Of a DNA stretch of 59,992 nucleotides, positions 24,940 to 34,061 are shown in pieces. Where the stretch lies: assembly GCF_000423785.1 (NCBI RefSeq), contig NZ_AUIQ01000005.1, positions 1 through 59,992 of the forward strand, read 5' to 3'. How positions within the stretch are numbered: position 1 is the stretch's first letter; each line of letters starts with the position of its first letter. The notes under the pieces are model-generated. The model was not told the origin of the DNA and did no database searches. It saw nothing but the letters and a program-made list of their open reading frames with translations. Source of the stretch: Tetragenococcus muriaticus DSM 15685 (GTDB lineage: Bacteria; Bacillota; Bacilli; Lactobacillales; Enterococcaceae). The position numbers and the translations under genes are program-made.

Positions 24940-27630
24940 ATGGAAAAAACTACACAATCAACAGTAGAAAAGGTTACTGTAGACGAAGAAACAAAAGAAG
25001 AAGCAGCTTATAAGTATACAGATGCATTAGTCGAAAAAGCATTAAAAGCAGAGCAAGAGTTTGCCAGTTTTACTCAAGAACAAGTAGACAAAATTGTCAA
25101 TGCTGCCGCACTAGCTGGATCAGAGGCTGCTTTACAATTAGCACATGAAGCGGTAGATGAGACAGGCCGTGGTGTAGTGGAAGATAAGGATACAAAAAAT
25201 CGCTTTGCTACAGAAAATGTCTACCATTCGATTAAAGATGATAAGACAGTCGGTGTAATCGGAGAAGATAAAGTTTTAGGTAGTGTGAAAATTGCTTCCC
25301 CGTTGGGTGTTTTGGCAGGAATTGTTCCTACGACGAACCCAACATCAACGGCGATGTTTAAATCTTTGATATCGCTAAAGACTAGAAATGCGATTGTTTT
25401 TGCTTTTCATCCACAAGCACAAAATTGTTCAGCGCATGCTGCTAAAATAATCTATGATGCAGCAGTAGCAGCAGGTGCTCCTAAGGATATTATTCAATGG
25501 ATAGAAAAACCATCGCTTGAAGCGACTTCCTCCTTGATTCAAAACTCAAAGATCGCTTCGATTTTAGCCACGGGGGGTCCTGGAATGGTGAATGCAGCTT
25601 TAAAATCCGGGAACCCATCCATGGGTGTAGGACCCGGAAATGGTGCAATTTTTGTCGATCATACGGCTAATATTGATCGAGCTGTAGAGGATTTATTACT
25701 ATCCAAACGTTTCGACAATGGGATGATTTGTGCTACAGAAAATTCGGTAGTTGTAGAAGCTCCTGTTTATAAAGAATGGTTAGAAAAAATGCAAGAAAAG
25801 GGCGCTTATTTGGTTCCTAAGTCAGATTATAAAAAGATTGCTGATTTTGTTTTTAATGACAATCATGGGGTCAATGGTGCTGTTGCAGGAATGCCTGCTC
25901 GTTGGATAGCTGAACAAGCGGGTGTCAAACTTCCTGAAGGCAAAGATATTCTATTATTTGAATTAGATTCCAAAAATATCGGAGAAAAATTATCTTCAGA
26001 AAAATTATCGCCATTGCTTTCAGTTTATAAAGCTAAAGATCGTCAAGATGGCATTAAGATTGTAGATGATTTGTTAAACTACCAAGGGGCAGGTCATAAT
26101 GCGGGGATTCAAATTGGTTCCCAGATTGATCCGTTTGTGGAAGAATATGGAGAAAAGACCAAAGCTTCACGTGTTATTATTAACCAACCAGATTCTATTG
26201 GAGCCATCGGCGATGTTTATACTGATGCATTAAAATCAAGTCTAACTTTAGGAACAGGCTCATGGGGGAAAAATTCATTGTCTCATAACTTATCAACAGA
26301 AGACCTATTGAATATTAAAACAGTTGCCAAGCGTCGTAATCGTCCGCAATGGATTCGTTTACCGGAAAAAGTGTATTATGAAGAAAACTCACTTTCCTAT
26401 TTACAAGATGAATACGAAAAAATAGAACGTGCTTTCATTGTGGCCGACCCAGGGATGGTACAATTTGGATTTGTTGATAAAGTATATGAACAACTAGAAG
26501 TTCGCGATGATCCAGTAAAATCTTCAATCTACGGATCTGTAAGACCTGATCCTACGCTAGGACAAACCATTGAAATTGCACAACAAATGCAAGCTTTTAA
26601 GCCTGATGCTATTTTAGCTGTTGGTGGCGGGTCAGCTTTAGATGCGGCCAAAATTGCTCGTTATATCTATGAATATTCGATCGATCAAGAACCTGGATTT
26701 TTAGATAGTTATGAAAAAGTAAGTGAAGTATTTGTCCAATTACAACAAAAATTCTTAGATATTCGTAAACGTATTGCGAAATTTCATCATTCTGAACATA
26801 CAAAATTATTTGCAATACCAACAACTTCAGGAACTGGTTCGGAAGTCACGCCATTTGCTGTAATTACGGACGATCATACACATGTGAAGTATCCATTAGC
26901 AGATTATGAATTAACCCCACAAGTAGCGATTGTCGATCCGGCCTTTGTAATGACCATGCCAAAAAGAACAGTTGCTCTATCTGGACTTGATTCGTTATCT
27001 CATGCTTTGGAGTCCTATGTTTCCGTTCTTTCGTCAAACTTTACTCGGCCTTGGGCGTTAGAAGCCATTAAATTAATTTTTGAGAACTTAGAAGCATCTT
27101 ATAAGTATGATCCAAAAAATCCGACATCAGAAGGTGAAGCTGCTCGTGAAAATATGCATTATGCAGCAACGCTTGCAGGTATGTCGTTTGCCAATGCCTT
27201 CTTAGGAATTAATCATTCGATTGCACATAAAATCGGAGGCGAGTTCGGATTACCACATGGCTTAGCGATCTCTATTGCCATGAACCCTGTGATTCGTTTC
27301 AATGCAGCTACTGGAAATGTGAAACGTACACCGTTTCCACGTTATGAAGTTTATCGTGGCCAAAAAGATTATGCTGAAATTGCACGTTACCTTGGGCTAC
27401 AAGGGACAACGGACAGTGAATTAGTTGAATCATTATGTGCGAAAATCGACGCGTTAATGAAAGCTGTTGAAGTAGAACCAACACTTTCAGCTAATGGGGT
27501 AACGAAAAAACATTTTAACGAATCCCTTGATAAATTAGTTGATTTAGTTTATAACGACCAATGTACCTCAGCCAATCCACGTCAGCCTTATTTGGAAGAA
27601 TTACGTCAGTTGTTGATTGGTCAATTTTAA
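24940..27630 (+). CDS. adhE: Bifunctional acetaldehyde-CoA/alcohol dehydrogenase
   Basis: The 896-residue fermentative enzyme reduces acetyl-CoA to ethanol in two steps. The N-terminal aldehyde dehydrogenase half has GPGNGAIFVD near residue 240 and the catalytic Cys in GMICATENS near 260. The C-terminal iron-dependent alcohol dehydrogenase half has GGGSALDAAK near 560, TTSGTGSEVTPF near 628, and the metal-binding HALESY and HSIAHKIGG His residues. ATG at 24940 follows TGGAGGGA; a longer frame from 24892 lacks a site. Control by Rex fits its role in NADH disposal. It is monocistronic with its own terminator. Confidence 0.97.
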   Translation: MEKTTQSTVEKVTVDEETKEEAAYKYTDALVEKALKAEQEFASFTQEQVDKIVNAAALAGSEAALQLAHEAVDETGRGVVEDKDTKNRFATENVYHSIKDDKTVGVIGEDKVLGSVKIASPLGVLAGIVPTTNPTSTAMFKSLISLKTRNAIVFAFHPQAQNCSAHAAKIIYDAAVAAGAPKDIIQWIEKPSLEATSSLIQNSKIASILATGGPGMVNAALKSGNPSMGVGPGNGAIFVDHTANIDRAVEDLLLSKRFDNGMICATENSVVVEAPVYKEWLEKMQEKGAYLVPKSDYKKIADFVFNDNHGVNGAVAGMPARWIAEQAGVKLPEGKDILLFELDSKNIGEKLSSEKLSPLLSVYKAKDRQDGIKIVDDLLNYQGAGHNAGIQIGSQIDPFVEEYGEKTKASRVIINQPDSIGAIGDVYTDALKSSLTLGTGSWGKNSLSHNLSTEDLLNIKTVAKRRNRPQWIRLPEKVYYEENSLSYLQDEYEKIERAFIVADPGMVQFGFVDKVYEQLEVRDDPVKSSIYGSVRPDPTLGQTIEIAQQMQAFKPDAILAVGGGSALDAAKIARYIYEYSIDQEPGFLDSYEKVSEVFVQLQQKFLDIRKRIAKFHHSEHTKLFAIPTTSGTGSEVTPFAVITDDHTHVKYPLADYELTPQVAIVDPAFVMTMPKRTVALSGLDSLSHALESYVSVLSSNFTRPWALEAIKLIFENLEASYKYDPKNPTSEGEAARENMHYAATLAGMSFANAFLGINHSIAHKIGGEFGLPHGLAISIAMNPVIRFNAATGNVKRTPFPRYEVYRGQKDYAEIARYLGLQGTTDSELVESLCAKIDALMKAVEVEPTLSANGVTKKHFNESLDKLVDLVYNDQCTSANPRQPYLEELRQLLIGQF

Positions 27631-27640
27631 AATATATACT

Positions 27641-27675
27641 AAAAACGTCAAAACTAAAAAGTTTTGGCGTTTTTT
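27641..27675 (+). terminator. Terminator of adhE
   Basis: AAAACGTCAAAACT and AGTTTTGGCGTTTTTT form the hairpin and T-run. Confidence 0.85.
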
Positions 27676-27702
27676 GGTTTTTTATCAAATAGGATTTTTT
27701 AA

Positions 27703-27780
27703 GCAGAACTTTATAAAAAGGAAGGATTTGAAGACGCCCCTAAAGGTAGACCAAACAAATCTAACTTTGGGGATTTTTAG
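27703..27780 (+). pseudogene. Possible C-terminal remnant of a lost gene
   Basis: A 25-codon tail (AELYKKEGFEDAPKGRPNKS and five more residues) ends in TAG and is preceded by an in-frame stop. It reads like the end of a coenzyme-binding or sugar-acid enzyme but I cannot name the family. It lies just before the decayed kdgA region, so it may be part of the same eroded operon. Confidence 0.3.
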
Positions 27781-27825
27781 TGACTAAATATGGTTTCATA
27801 AAAAAGTAGAGGAATTAGGCATCTC

Positions 27826-27905
27826 TTGACACAAAAAACGGAAACGCTTACGATTGCTTAAAAATAGATGTTATCTTTAATGTATAAAACATATCTATTT
27901 TTAAA
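27826..27905 (+). promoter_or_regulatory. CcpA-type promoter left in front of the decayed kdgA locus
   Basis: TTGACA (27826-27831), 17 bases, TACGAT (27849-27854). The cre-like CGGAAACGCTTACG (27839-27852) overlaps the -10 box, so CcpA would repress it when glucose is present. Downstream, AAAAATAGATGTT and AACATATCTATTTTT (about 27860-27905) can form a hairpin. The region 27906-28080 has only eroded sequence with stops in all frames that I can read. Confidence 0.55.
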
Positions 27906-28080
27906 AGTTGATACAAATGAAGTTGTTAGTAGATGGGGGGCCTGCTATTGAAGGTAGATTAAGAAAAGGCAATTCATGAATGAATGGATTTTTTAAAGAA
28001 AGCTGGAATGAGATTTATGTTAGGGGCAACGTAGTTTAGCGATAATATTTTTTTTATTAGCTAAAAAGGAAATATTATTA

Positions 28081-28347
28081 CGCCCTGCCATATCCTCTTC
28101 AGAAGAAGATGATCAATTTGAGTGCGGAACAGACATTGTTAAAATCTTTCCAGCAGTCATATCTACTGGAGCTTCATTTTTTAAACAAATTCAAGGTCCA
28201 CTTGGCCCAAAAAAGTTGATGGCTGTAAGAGGCGTCAATTTACCAAATGCTAAAGTTTTCGTAGCGGATGGTGCGAGTTATTTAGGGGTTGGCTTCAGTT
28301 TCTTTAATGAAGACAATGTTCAAAATTTAGAAGAAAAAGCTTTATAA
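28081..28347 (+). pseudogene. kdgA: KDPG/KHG aldolase remnant
   Basis: About 88 codons keep the C-terminal half of 2-dehydro-3-deoxy-phosphogluconate aldolase: the Schiff-base strand GTDIVKIFPA, then SFFKQIQGPLGPKKLMAVRG, NAKVFVADGASYLGVG, and a normal stop. The N-terminal half (about 110 residues with the catalytic Glu) is missing and the sequence before it holds stops and no start or ribosome site. The gene is dead. It would have served gluconate or hexuronate breakdown together with the permease that follows 82 bases later. Confidence 0.75.
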
Positions 28348-28429
28348 TATTCGGTCGAGGAATTTATAAAAGTTGTTTATTAATTGATTTGTTGTTATTA
28401 AAATTTAAAACGTGGAGGATTTAGTTACT

Positions 28430-29764
28430 ATGCCATTATTTATTGTTATACTCGGAGTAGCACTATTAATATTTTTAATTACAAAACTTGAACTTAATAC
28501 TTTTGTTTCGTTAATTATTACTTCGTTTGTCGTTGCTTTATTTCTTGGAATTCCACTTGATGAAATTCCAACAACCATTACAGACGGACTGGGGTCGCAA
28601 CTAGGAGACCTAGCCATTATATTTGGAATGGGATCTATGCTAGGCAAACTTGTTTCTGATTCTGGTGGAGGTCAACGAATTGCGCATACTTTAATTGATA
28701 AGTTTGGATATAAGCGTATTCAAATTGCCGTAATTTTCGCCTCATTTATTATCGGTTTAGCCTTGTTCTTTGAAGTTGGTCTTGTAGTATTACTTCCTAT
28801 TATCTTTATTATTGCCCGCGAGATTAAGATGCCGCTAATGGAACTGGCTATCCCTATGGCCGCAACGTTAAATGTGATGCACGGGTTTATTCCTCCTCAC
28901 CCTGCTCCGACAGCCATTGCAGGAGTTTTTAACGCGAACATTGGCCAGGTAATTTTATATGGAATTATTGTAGCTATCCCAACAATTATTGTTTCAGGGC
29001 CTGTCTATAATCGCTTTCTTCGCAAAAGATTTTCACAAATTTATAAAGTAAAAGAGGAAATACCAGCATTAGGGAAAGTGGAAGAGTTTGATTTAAATCA
29101 AACACCAAAATTTGGTATTAGCGTACTTACAGCGATGATGCCTGTTATTTTAATTGGTATTGCAACGATTTTGGAATTTATTATTCCGCAACAAATGTTG
29201 ATCACTCAAATCATCACTTTTATTGGCAATCCAGATTTTGCTATGCTGCTTTCCTTACTTTTTGCTATTTATACGATGGGGATCCATCAACATGCTAGTA
29301 TGAAAGAAACTGGAAAAACTTTAGAGAACGCGATTGTTCAAATTGCAGGTATGCTATTTATTATTGGCGGTGGCGGAGCACTTAAGGAAGTTTTAGTTTC
29401 TGGAGGAATCTCAGATTATATCTCTGGCATCTTTTCCGGTTTAAATATATCGCCTTTAATTGCGGCTTGGTTAGTAACAGCTATTTTACGTGTGAGTCTT
29501 GGATCATCAACTGTTGCCGCTCTTACAGGTGCTGGACTTGTCGGTTCTTTAATCGCATCTACTGGAGCAAATCCGGCTTTAATGGTGCTTGCTGTTGGCG
29601 CTGGTAGTGTATTTGGAGGACATGTTAATGACGCAGGCTTTTGGATGGTTAAAGAATACTTTGACTTTTCCTTGAAAGAGACCTTTACAGCTTGGACACC
29701 ATTGACCTGTATCATAGGTGTTGTTGGTTTATTATCAGTCTTGACATTGTCTATCTTTGTGTAA
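28430..29764 (+). CDS. Gluconate permease, GntP family
   Basis: The 445-residue integral membrane carrier (about 12-14 segments) is a gluconate:H+ symporter relative. GntP-type motifs include GSMLGKLVSDSGGGQRIA near residue 68, HGFIPPHPAPTAIA near 154 and GSVFGGHVNDAGFWMVKEY near 397. ATG at 28430 follows GGAGG by 12 bases; GTG at 28412 is the alternative but overlaps its own site. With the broken kdgA upstream and a GntR-type regulator downstream it forms a sugar-acid uptake locus. Related acids such as 2-keto-3-deoxygluconate are possible substrates. Confidence 0.87.
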   Translation: MPLFIVILGVALLIFLITKLELNTFVSLIITSFVVALFLGIPLDEIPTTITDGLGSQLGDLAIIFGMGSMLGKLVSDSGGGQRIAHTLIDKFGYKRIQIAVIFASFIIGLALFFEVGLVVLLPIIFIIAREIKMPLMELAIPMAATLNVMHGFIPPHPAPTAIAGVFNANIGQVILYGIIVAIPTIIVSGPVYNRFLRKRFSQIYKVKEEIPALGKVEEFDLNQTPKFGISVLTAMMPVILIGIATILEFIIPQQMLITQIITFIGNPDFAMLLSLLFAIYTMGIHQHASMKETGKTLENAIVQIAGMLFIIGGGGALKEVLVSGGISDYISGIFSGLNISPLIAAWLVTAILRVSLGSSTVAALTGAGLVGSLIASTGANPALMVLAVGAGSVFGGHVNDAGFWMVKEYFDFSLKETFTAWTPLTCIIGVVGLLSVLTLSIFV

Positions 29765-29806
29765 ATGAGGTAGTATAAAAACTATTGCTGAAATTCGGAG
29801 GGGACC

Positions 29807-30475
29807 ATGGAGACAAACAAACCATCTGTTTACCAACAAACGCTTGATAAATTAAAACGAAATATTATAGATGAAATTTGGAAACCTGGACAACGATTGC
29901 CTACTATGAAGCAACTAGCAAAAGAAATGGAAGTTAGCTTAACGATAATTAGAGAAGCAATGCGTACACTTGAGAATCAGGGCATAGTGAGTATAGAGCA
30001 TGGAAGAGGTATATATGTAAGAAATGATCCTAATGCGGCGTCTTCAAGTGAAGAAAAGAAGAAAGAAAAACTTTCTTTACTTTCCATTTTGCGCGCTAGG
30101 TTACTGGTAGAACCAGAGCAGGCGTTTTATTGTGCTAAACAAGCTGAGCCTAGTTTATGTGAAAAACTTCAAGAATTGGCTTATCAGTTAGACCAAGAAA
30201 TGCAGGTAAATGATTGTTTTTTAACGACTGATTTAAAATTTCATCAGTTGATTGCTGAAGGGGCAAAACAGCCTTCTTTAATGATAATGACAGGTTCGTT
30301 GGAAAAATATCAATTAGAAAGCCGTCGTATGACGAACACTCTTCCACAAATGAGGACTAAGGCTTCTTTATATCATCAACTTATTGCAGCTGCGATCACT
30401 ACGCATAACGCTGAGGAAGCAAAGCAATTAATGATTATGCACATACAGTCAATGATTGCGCCTTTAGAGAAATAA
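29807..30475 (+). CDS. GntR-family regulator with FCD-type ligand domain
   Basis: The 222-residue repressor has an N-terminal winged helix (residues 10-75: GQRLPTMKQLAKEMEVSL, then IIREAMRTLENQG and HGRGIYV) and an all-helical C-terminal domain of the FadR/FCD group with metal-ligand-like positions DLKFHQL near 143, KASLYHQLI near 185 and MIMHIQ near 210. It follows the permease by 42 bases and probably controls it in response to gluconate or a related acid. GGAGGGGACC precedes the ATG. Confidence 0.85.
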   Translation: METNKPSVYQQTLDKLKRNIIDEIWKPGQRLPTMKQLAKEMEVSLTIIREAMRTLENQGIVSIEHGRGIYVRNDPNAASSSEEKKKEKLSLLSILRARLLVEPEQAFYCAKQAEPSLCEKLQELAYQLDQEMQVNDCFLTTDLKFHQLIAEGAKQPSLMIMTGSLEKYQLESRRMTNTLPQMRTKASLYHQLIAAAITTHNAEEAKQLMIMHIQSMIAPLEK

Positions 30476-30635
30476 GTAAAGATAATATATGATGAGCATG
30501 GAAAATAAAATAATTTTTCAAACATTATATATTTAATGGGAATGACTGCTAAAAATTGTATAAGTTAGTAAGAAATTAATAACTGCGAGCATCCTTGAAG
30601 ATTATTTAAGAAATAATAGTAAAAAATTATTCCTT

Positions 30636-30683
30636 TATATAAACAACCTCCACTCTAACTTTAGAGTGGAGGTTGTTTATATA
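30636..30683. terminator. Perfect 23-bp palindrome between convergent genes
   Basis: Arms 30636-30658 and 30661-30683 are perfectly complementary with only CT between them. It stands between the rightward GntR gene and the leftward acyltransferase gene, so it is probably a bidirectional terminator, yet no clean T-run follows in either direction. The stretch 30476-30635 contains nothing else that I can name. Confidence 0.55.
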
Positions 30684-30750
30684 GAAGTTTCTATGAATAA
30701 TGAAGAACGCTTCATTAGAAAGCAAATAATATCTTTAATAAATTAACTAT

Positions 30751-31740
30751 TTATCTTTTTTGGGGTTGGAAAAGATGAGGGATATACCGATTTTGTAAGA
30801 AAGTCAAAAGAAAAGCGACAGGAAAAACGATGAAGAAACGTAAAAGCCAAGAGTCTCTTTCGACAAAGAGATTAAAATATATAATAGGAAAGAGATGCCA
30901 ATAATATAATTCCAAAGAGTGTTGGGATAACCAATTGATACCAGGAGTTTTCTCAAGTAATTTTCTAATTGTTTGGAAACTAGTCAATTGAAAAAGAAGC
31001 AAAGAACCAGCCAAACCGTAACTTATAAAATAGATTGTAGGGGGATATTTGTTATCTTCGATCGAAGGGAGTGTCTGATAAGTTGCTATAATAAAAAATA
31101 GAATGGAAAAACAAATGAGCAAAATGGAGTTTTCTTTGTTATTTTGTCGTACTGCCCACATTCCTACAAGTGCTGCCAAAAAATAGCCAAATGAGATCGC
31201 CCCATATTGTTCAAAGATCGCTTGCTCCGTACCAGATAGTAGAGTAACTAGTGCGTTCAGACCGTTTTGTAATAATAGAAATAATCCAATTACTCCTAGC
31301 TGTGGCAACAAATGTGTTGTTTTTTTGGCCAGCCAATATAAAAAGGGGGATAAAATAGCGATAATAAAAAATACGCGGATAATCCAAATATATCCAATTC
31401 CCCAAATTAAAGAATAAGAAGTAAATATTGTTCTCAAAGAGAAAGGAAAAGGTTGGTCAACAATTGAAGTGAAACCAAATAAGACAAGAAAAAACAATGT
31501 TAAAAAGATCCAGACCGGAATAATCAAGCGCAAAAATCGCTCTTTTAAATAAGAAAAATAGGGCTTGGGTTTCTTTTTTCGTTCCGTACTTAAATAATAG
31601 GAAGCACCAAGAATAAACGTCATTAAAATGACATCAAAATTACGTAACTCATAAAGCCACTGCGGAGGTCTAGTGTGAGCGTACATGATTAATAAAATAG
31701 CTAATGCTCGCAGCGTATCAATTCTTACATCTCTTTTCAT
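30751..31740 (-). CDS. Acyltransferase 3 family membrane protein
   Basis: The 329-residue protein has about ten membrane helices and the family start: RIDTLRALAILLIMYAH with the conserved Arg and the catalytic-type His near residue 22. Members O-acetylate or acylate wall polymers, exopolysaccharides or lipids; the acceptor is unknown. ATG at 31740 lies behind AAGGGGGG, so an upstream in-frame start at 31761 is rejected. The gene follows the RpiR regulator gene in the same direction after 63 bases, with no clear shared function. Confidence 0.8.
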   Translation of the reverse strand: MKRDVRIDTLRALAILLIMYAHTRPPQWLYELRNFDVILMTFILGASYYLSTERKKKPKPYFSYLKERFLRLIIPVWIFLTLFFLVLFGFTSIVDQPFPFSLRTIFTSYSLIWGIGYIWIIRVFFIIAILSPFLYWLAKKTTHLLPQLGVIGLFLLLQNGLNALVTLLSGTEQAIFEQYGAISFGYFLAALVGMWAVRQNNKENSILLICFSILFFIIATYQTLPSIEDNKYPPTIYFISYGLAGSLLLFQLTSFQTIRKLLEKTPGINWLSQHSLELYYWHLFPIIYFNLFVERDSWLLRFFIVFPVAFLLTFLQNRYIPHLFQPQKR

Positions 31741-31803
31741 TGAACCCCCCTTAAAAAACAACTTGTATGATTAATATTTCCTTTAAGTATAGGAAATATT
31801 TTA

Positions 31804-32562
31804 TTATTTTAAGTAGAAATTATCAAAATAGTTTCTAAATAAGGCGTCTAATACGATATGCAAGGCGGTAAATAAGTTATATTCCGCTGAAGGATCTTGA
31901 GAGATCCCTTCTAACTGACTGGCTTGATAATATAAATTATTCGAAGACAACGTAGATAAATGATTTTTTGATAAAGGTGTGACTGAAACAATTTTTACTT
32001 TTTTTAATTTCAAAAGTTGGGAAATTTCAGTCACATCTTTTCCTTCGCCACTATAAGAAATAATGATGATTAAATCTTCTTTCTGGACTTTTTGTGATAC
32101 CCAACGCAGTTCAGTAACGGAGGGGATTATCGTCATATAGATTCCTACCGCTATAAAATTTCGCACAAATAGTTCTGCTGTATTACGCTCTCCCCAATCT
32201 GTACCGAAAACAAAAATAGTTTTTGCTTCAGCGATTAACCGACTAATAGGCAATAGATTAGCCTCATCCGTTAGGTTAATCGTTTTTTCAATATCAGATT
32301 GTAGAAGATGCCAGCTTTTGTTCTTATTTGCTTTTAGTTCATTCACTTCTTGTTTTAAAAAGAATTTGAATTCATTGAAACCGCTAAAACCTAATTTTTG
32401 TGAAAGACGTGTAACACTAGCAGGAGAAGTAAATGTATGCTTTGCTAGTTCTGCTGCTTGCATATTGATTACCTTGCTTTTAGACGAAATAAGATATTCT
32501 AATAGTACATATTCTGTATTGGAAAAACTATCTACTTGGTTGATTCGTTCTTCTAACCGCAT
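31804..32562 (-). CDS. MurR/RpiR-family regulator
   Basis: The 252-residue protein has an N-terminal HTH_6 domain (FTSPASVTRLSQKLGFSGF near residues 43-61) and a SIS sugar-phosphate binding domain (VFGTDWGERNTAE near 117, ISYSGEGKDVTE near 163). It is divergent from the GH4/PTS operon, which it most likely represses or activates in response to a phosphorylated disaccharide. ATG at 32562 follows AAAGGA; a start at 32592 is possible. Its reading direction leads into the acyltransferase gene. Confidence 0.85.
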   Translation of the reverse strand: MRLEERINQVDSFSNTEYVLLEYLISSKSKVINMQAAELAKHTFTSPASVTRLSQKLGFSGFNEFKFFLKQEVNELKANKNKSWHLLQSDIEKTINLTDEANLLPISRLIAEAKTIFVFGTDWGERNTAELFVRNFIAVGIYMTIIPSVTELRWVSQKVQKEDLIIIISYSGEGKDVTEISQLLKLKKVKIVSVTPLSKNHLSTLSSNNLYYQASQLEGISQDPSAEYNLFTALHIVLDALFRNYFDNFYLK

Positions 32563-32707
32563 AAGAAAGATCCTTTCTGAAATCACTTTCATTTTACGAA
32601 AATAAAATCATAAAATCAAATAAAAATTGAAATGAATGAAAATGCTTGGTAACCCTTACATATTCTTTTATCATGAAAGTGATCATAAAAGAAAGGACGG
32701 GGAAAGT

Positions 32708-34042
32708 ATGAAAAAAGAGCATTTACAGGTTGTTATTGCTGGAGGAGGGAGCACATATACACCAGGGATTGTACAGGCAATGATTTCGAGTAGAGAACAA
32801 TTTCCATTTTCTTCATTAATACTTTATGATATTGATGAATCGCGTAATGACGATATGTTTGAAATTATTAATTATATGTTAAAAAAAGAAAAATTAGCCG
32901 ATAAAGTAAAACTTTCGCAAACTTCCGATCCAAAAAAAGCATTTACTGGCGCAGATTTTATCTTCTCACAATTACGAGTTGGCGGTATGAAGATGCGTGA
33001 GTTGGATGAAAAAATTCCAATGAAATATGGTCTTGTAGGACAGGAGACGTGCGGTTTAGGAGGTTTTTCTTACGGTTTACGTTCGATTAAAGGTTTGTTA
33101 GAGATTGTCTCTTACGTGGATCACTACGCCCCAGATGCCTGGTTGTTAAATTATACGAATCCAGAAACACTAGTATCAGAAGCTGTAAGGCGCGCTTTTC
33201 CGGAGGTCAAAATGTTAAACGCTTGTGATATGACGATCTCTATTGAAGAAACGATTGCGACAAATTATGGTTATGATCGCAAAAATTGGATACCAATGTA
33301 TTACGGATTGAATCACTTTGGTTGGTATAGCTCAATTTATGATAAGTCCGTTGAGCGTGATATTTTGCCAGAAATCCTTGAACGTTTGGAAAACGAACGA
33401 TTGCATGTTGCTGATTTTAATGCGGGCGATGATACTTGGCAAGAAGCTTGGGATATGATGCGATTAATGACCCAAAATTTTCCAGGATACCTGCCTAACA
33501 ATTATTTAGAGTATTATTTGTATCCGAATCGTACAATTGAATACACAGATCCTAGTTACACGCGAGCGAATATTGTCATGGACGGTCGTGAAAAAAAGAC
33601 AAAAGAGATGGCTCGTAAAGTGCGTGAACAAGAAAAAGGCGAAATTTTAGATTTTAATTTTGGTGAGCATGGACAATATATTATGGATATGGCAGTTTCT
33701 ATTTTAAACGATAATCATGATCGGTTCATGTTAATTGTTCCTAACAAAGGAGCGATTCCCAATTTGCGGGAGGATGCGATGGTAGAAGTTCCAGCTTATG
33801 TTGGTCGTACTGGCGCTGAGCCTATTTCTTTCCGTTTTGGCATCAATGATTTTCATAAAGGATTGATGGAAGCTCAAAATGCCTCGGAAAAATTACTCGT
33901 AGATGCTTATTTTGAACATTCTTATCCAAAAGCATTGCAAGCGTTCACCCTAAATCAAACCGTATATTCAGCTGATCCAGCAAAACAAATTTTGGATGAT
34001 TTTATTGAAGCAAATGGTGACTACTGGCCAGAATTGAATTGA
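32708..34042 (+). CDS. GH4 6-phospho-alpha-glucosidase (maltose-6'-phosphate type)
   Basis: The 444-residue glycoside hydrolase family 4 enzyme needs NAD+ and Mn2+. The dinucleotide motif AGGGSTYTPG is near residue 11, and the metal ligands correspond to Cys173 in LNACDM and His203 in GLNHFGW, the same spacing as in Bacillus GlvA. The Cys-Asp pair favours alpha-glucosidases over CelF beta enzymes, although the following TIS differs from the usual P-x-G. ATG at 32708 follows AAAGGACGGGG. The EIICB gene follows 19 bases later; together they take up and split maltose-like sugars. Confidence 0.87.
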   Translation: MKKEHLQVVIAGGGSTYTPGIVQAMISSREQFPFSSLILYDIDESRNDDMFEIINYMLKKEKLADKVKLSQTSDPKKAFTGADFIFSQLRVGGMKMRELDEKIPMKYGLVGQETCGLGGFSYGLRSIKGLLEIVSYVDHYAPDAWLLNYTNPETLVSEAVRRAFPEVKMLNACDMTISIEETIATNYGYDRKNWIPMYYGLNHFGWYSSIYDKSVERDILPEILERLENERLHVADFNAGDDTWQEAWDMMRLMTQNFPGYLPNNYLEYYLYPNRTIEYTDPSYTRANIVMDGREKKTKEMARKVREQEKGEILDFNFGEHGQYIMDMAVSILNDNHDRFMLIVPNKGAIPNLREDAMVEVPAYVGRTGAEPISFRFGINDFHKGLMEAQNASEKLLVDAYFEHSYPKALQAFTLNQTVYSADPAKQILDDFIEANGDYWPELN

Positions 34043-34061
34043 TGATGAGGAGGAAATCATT

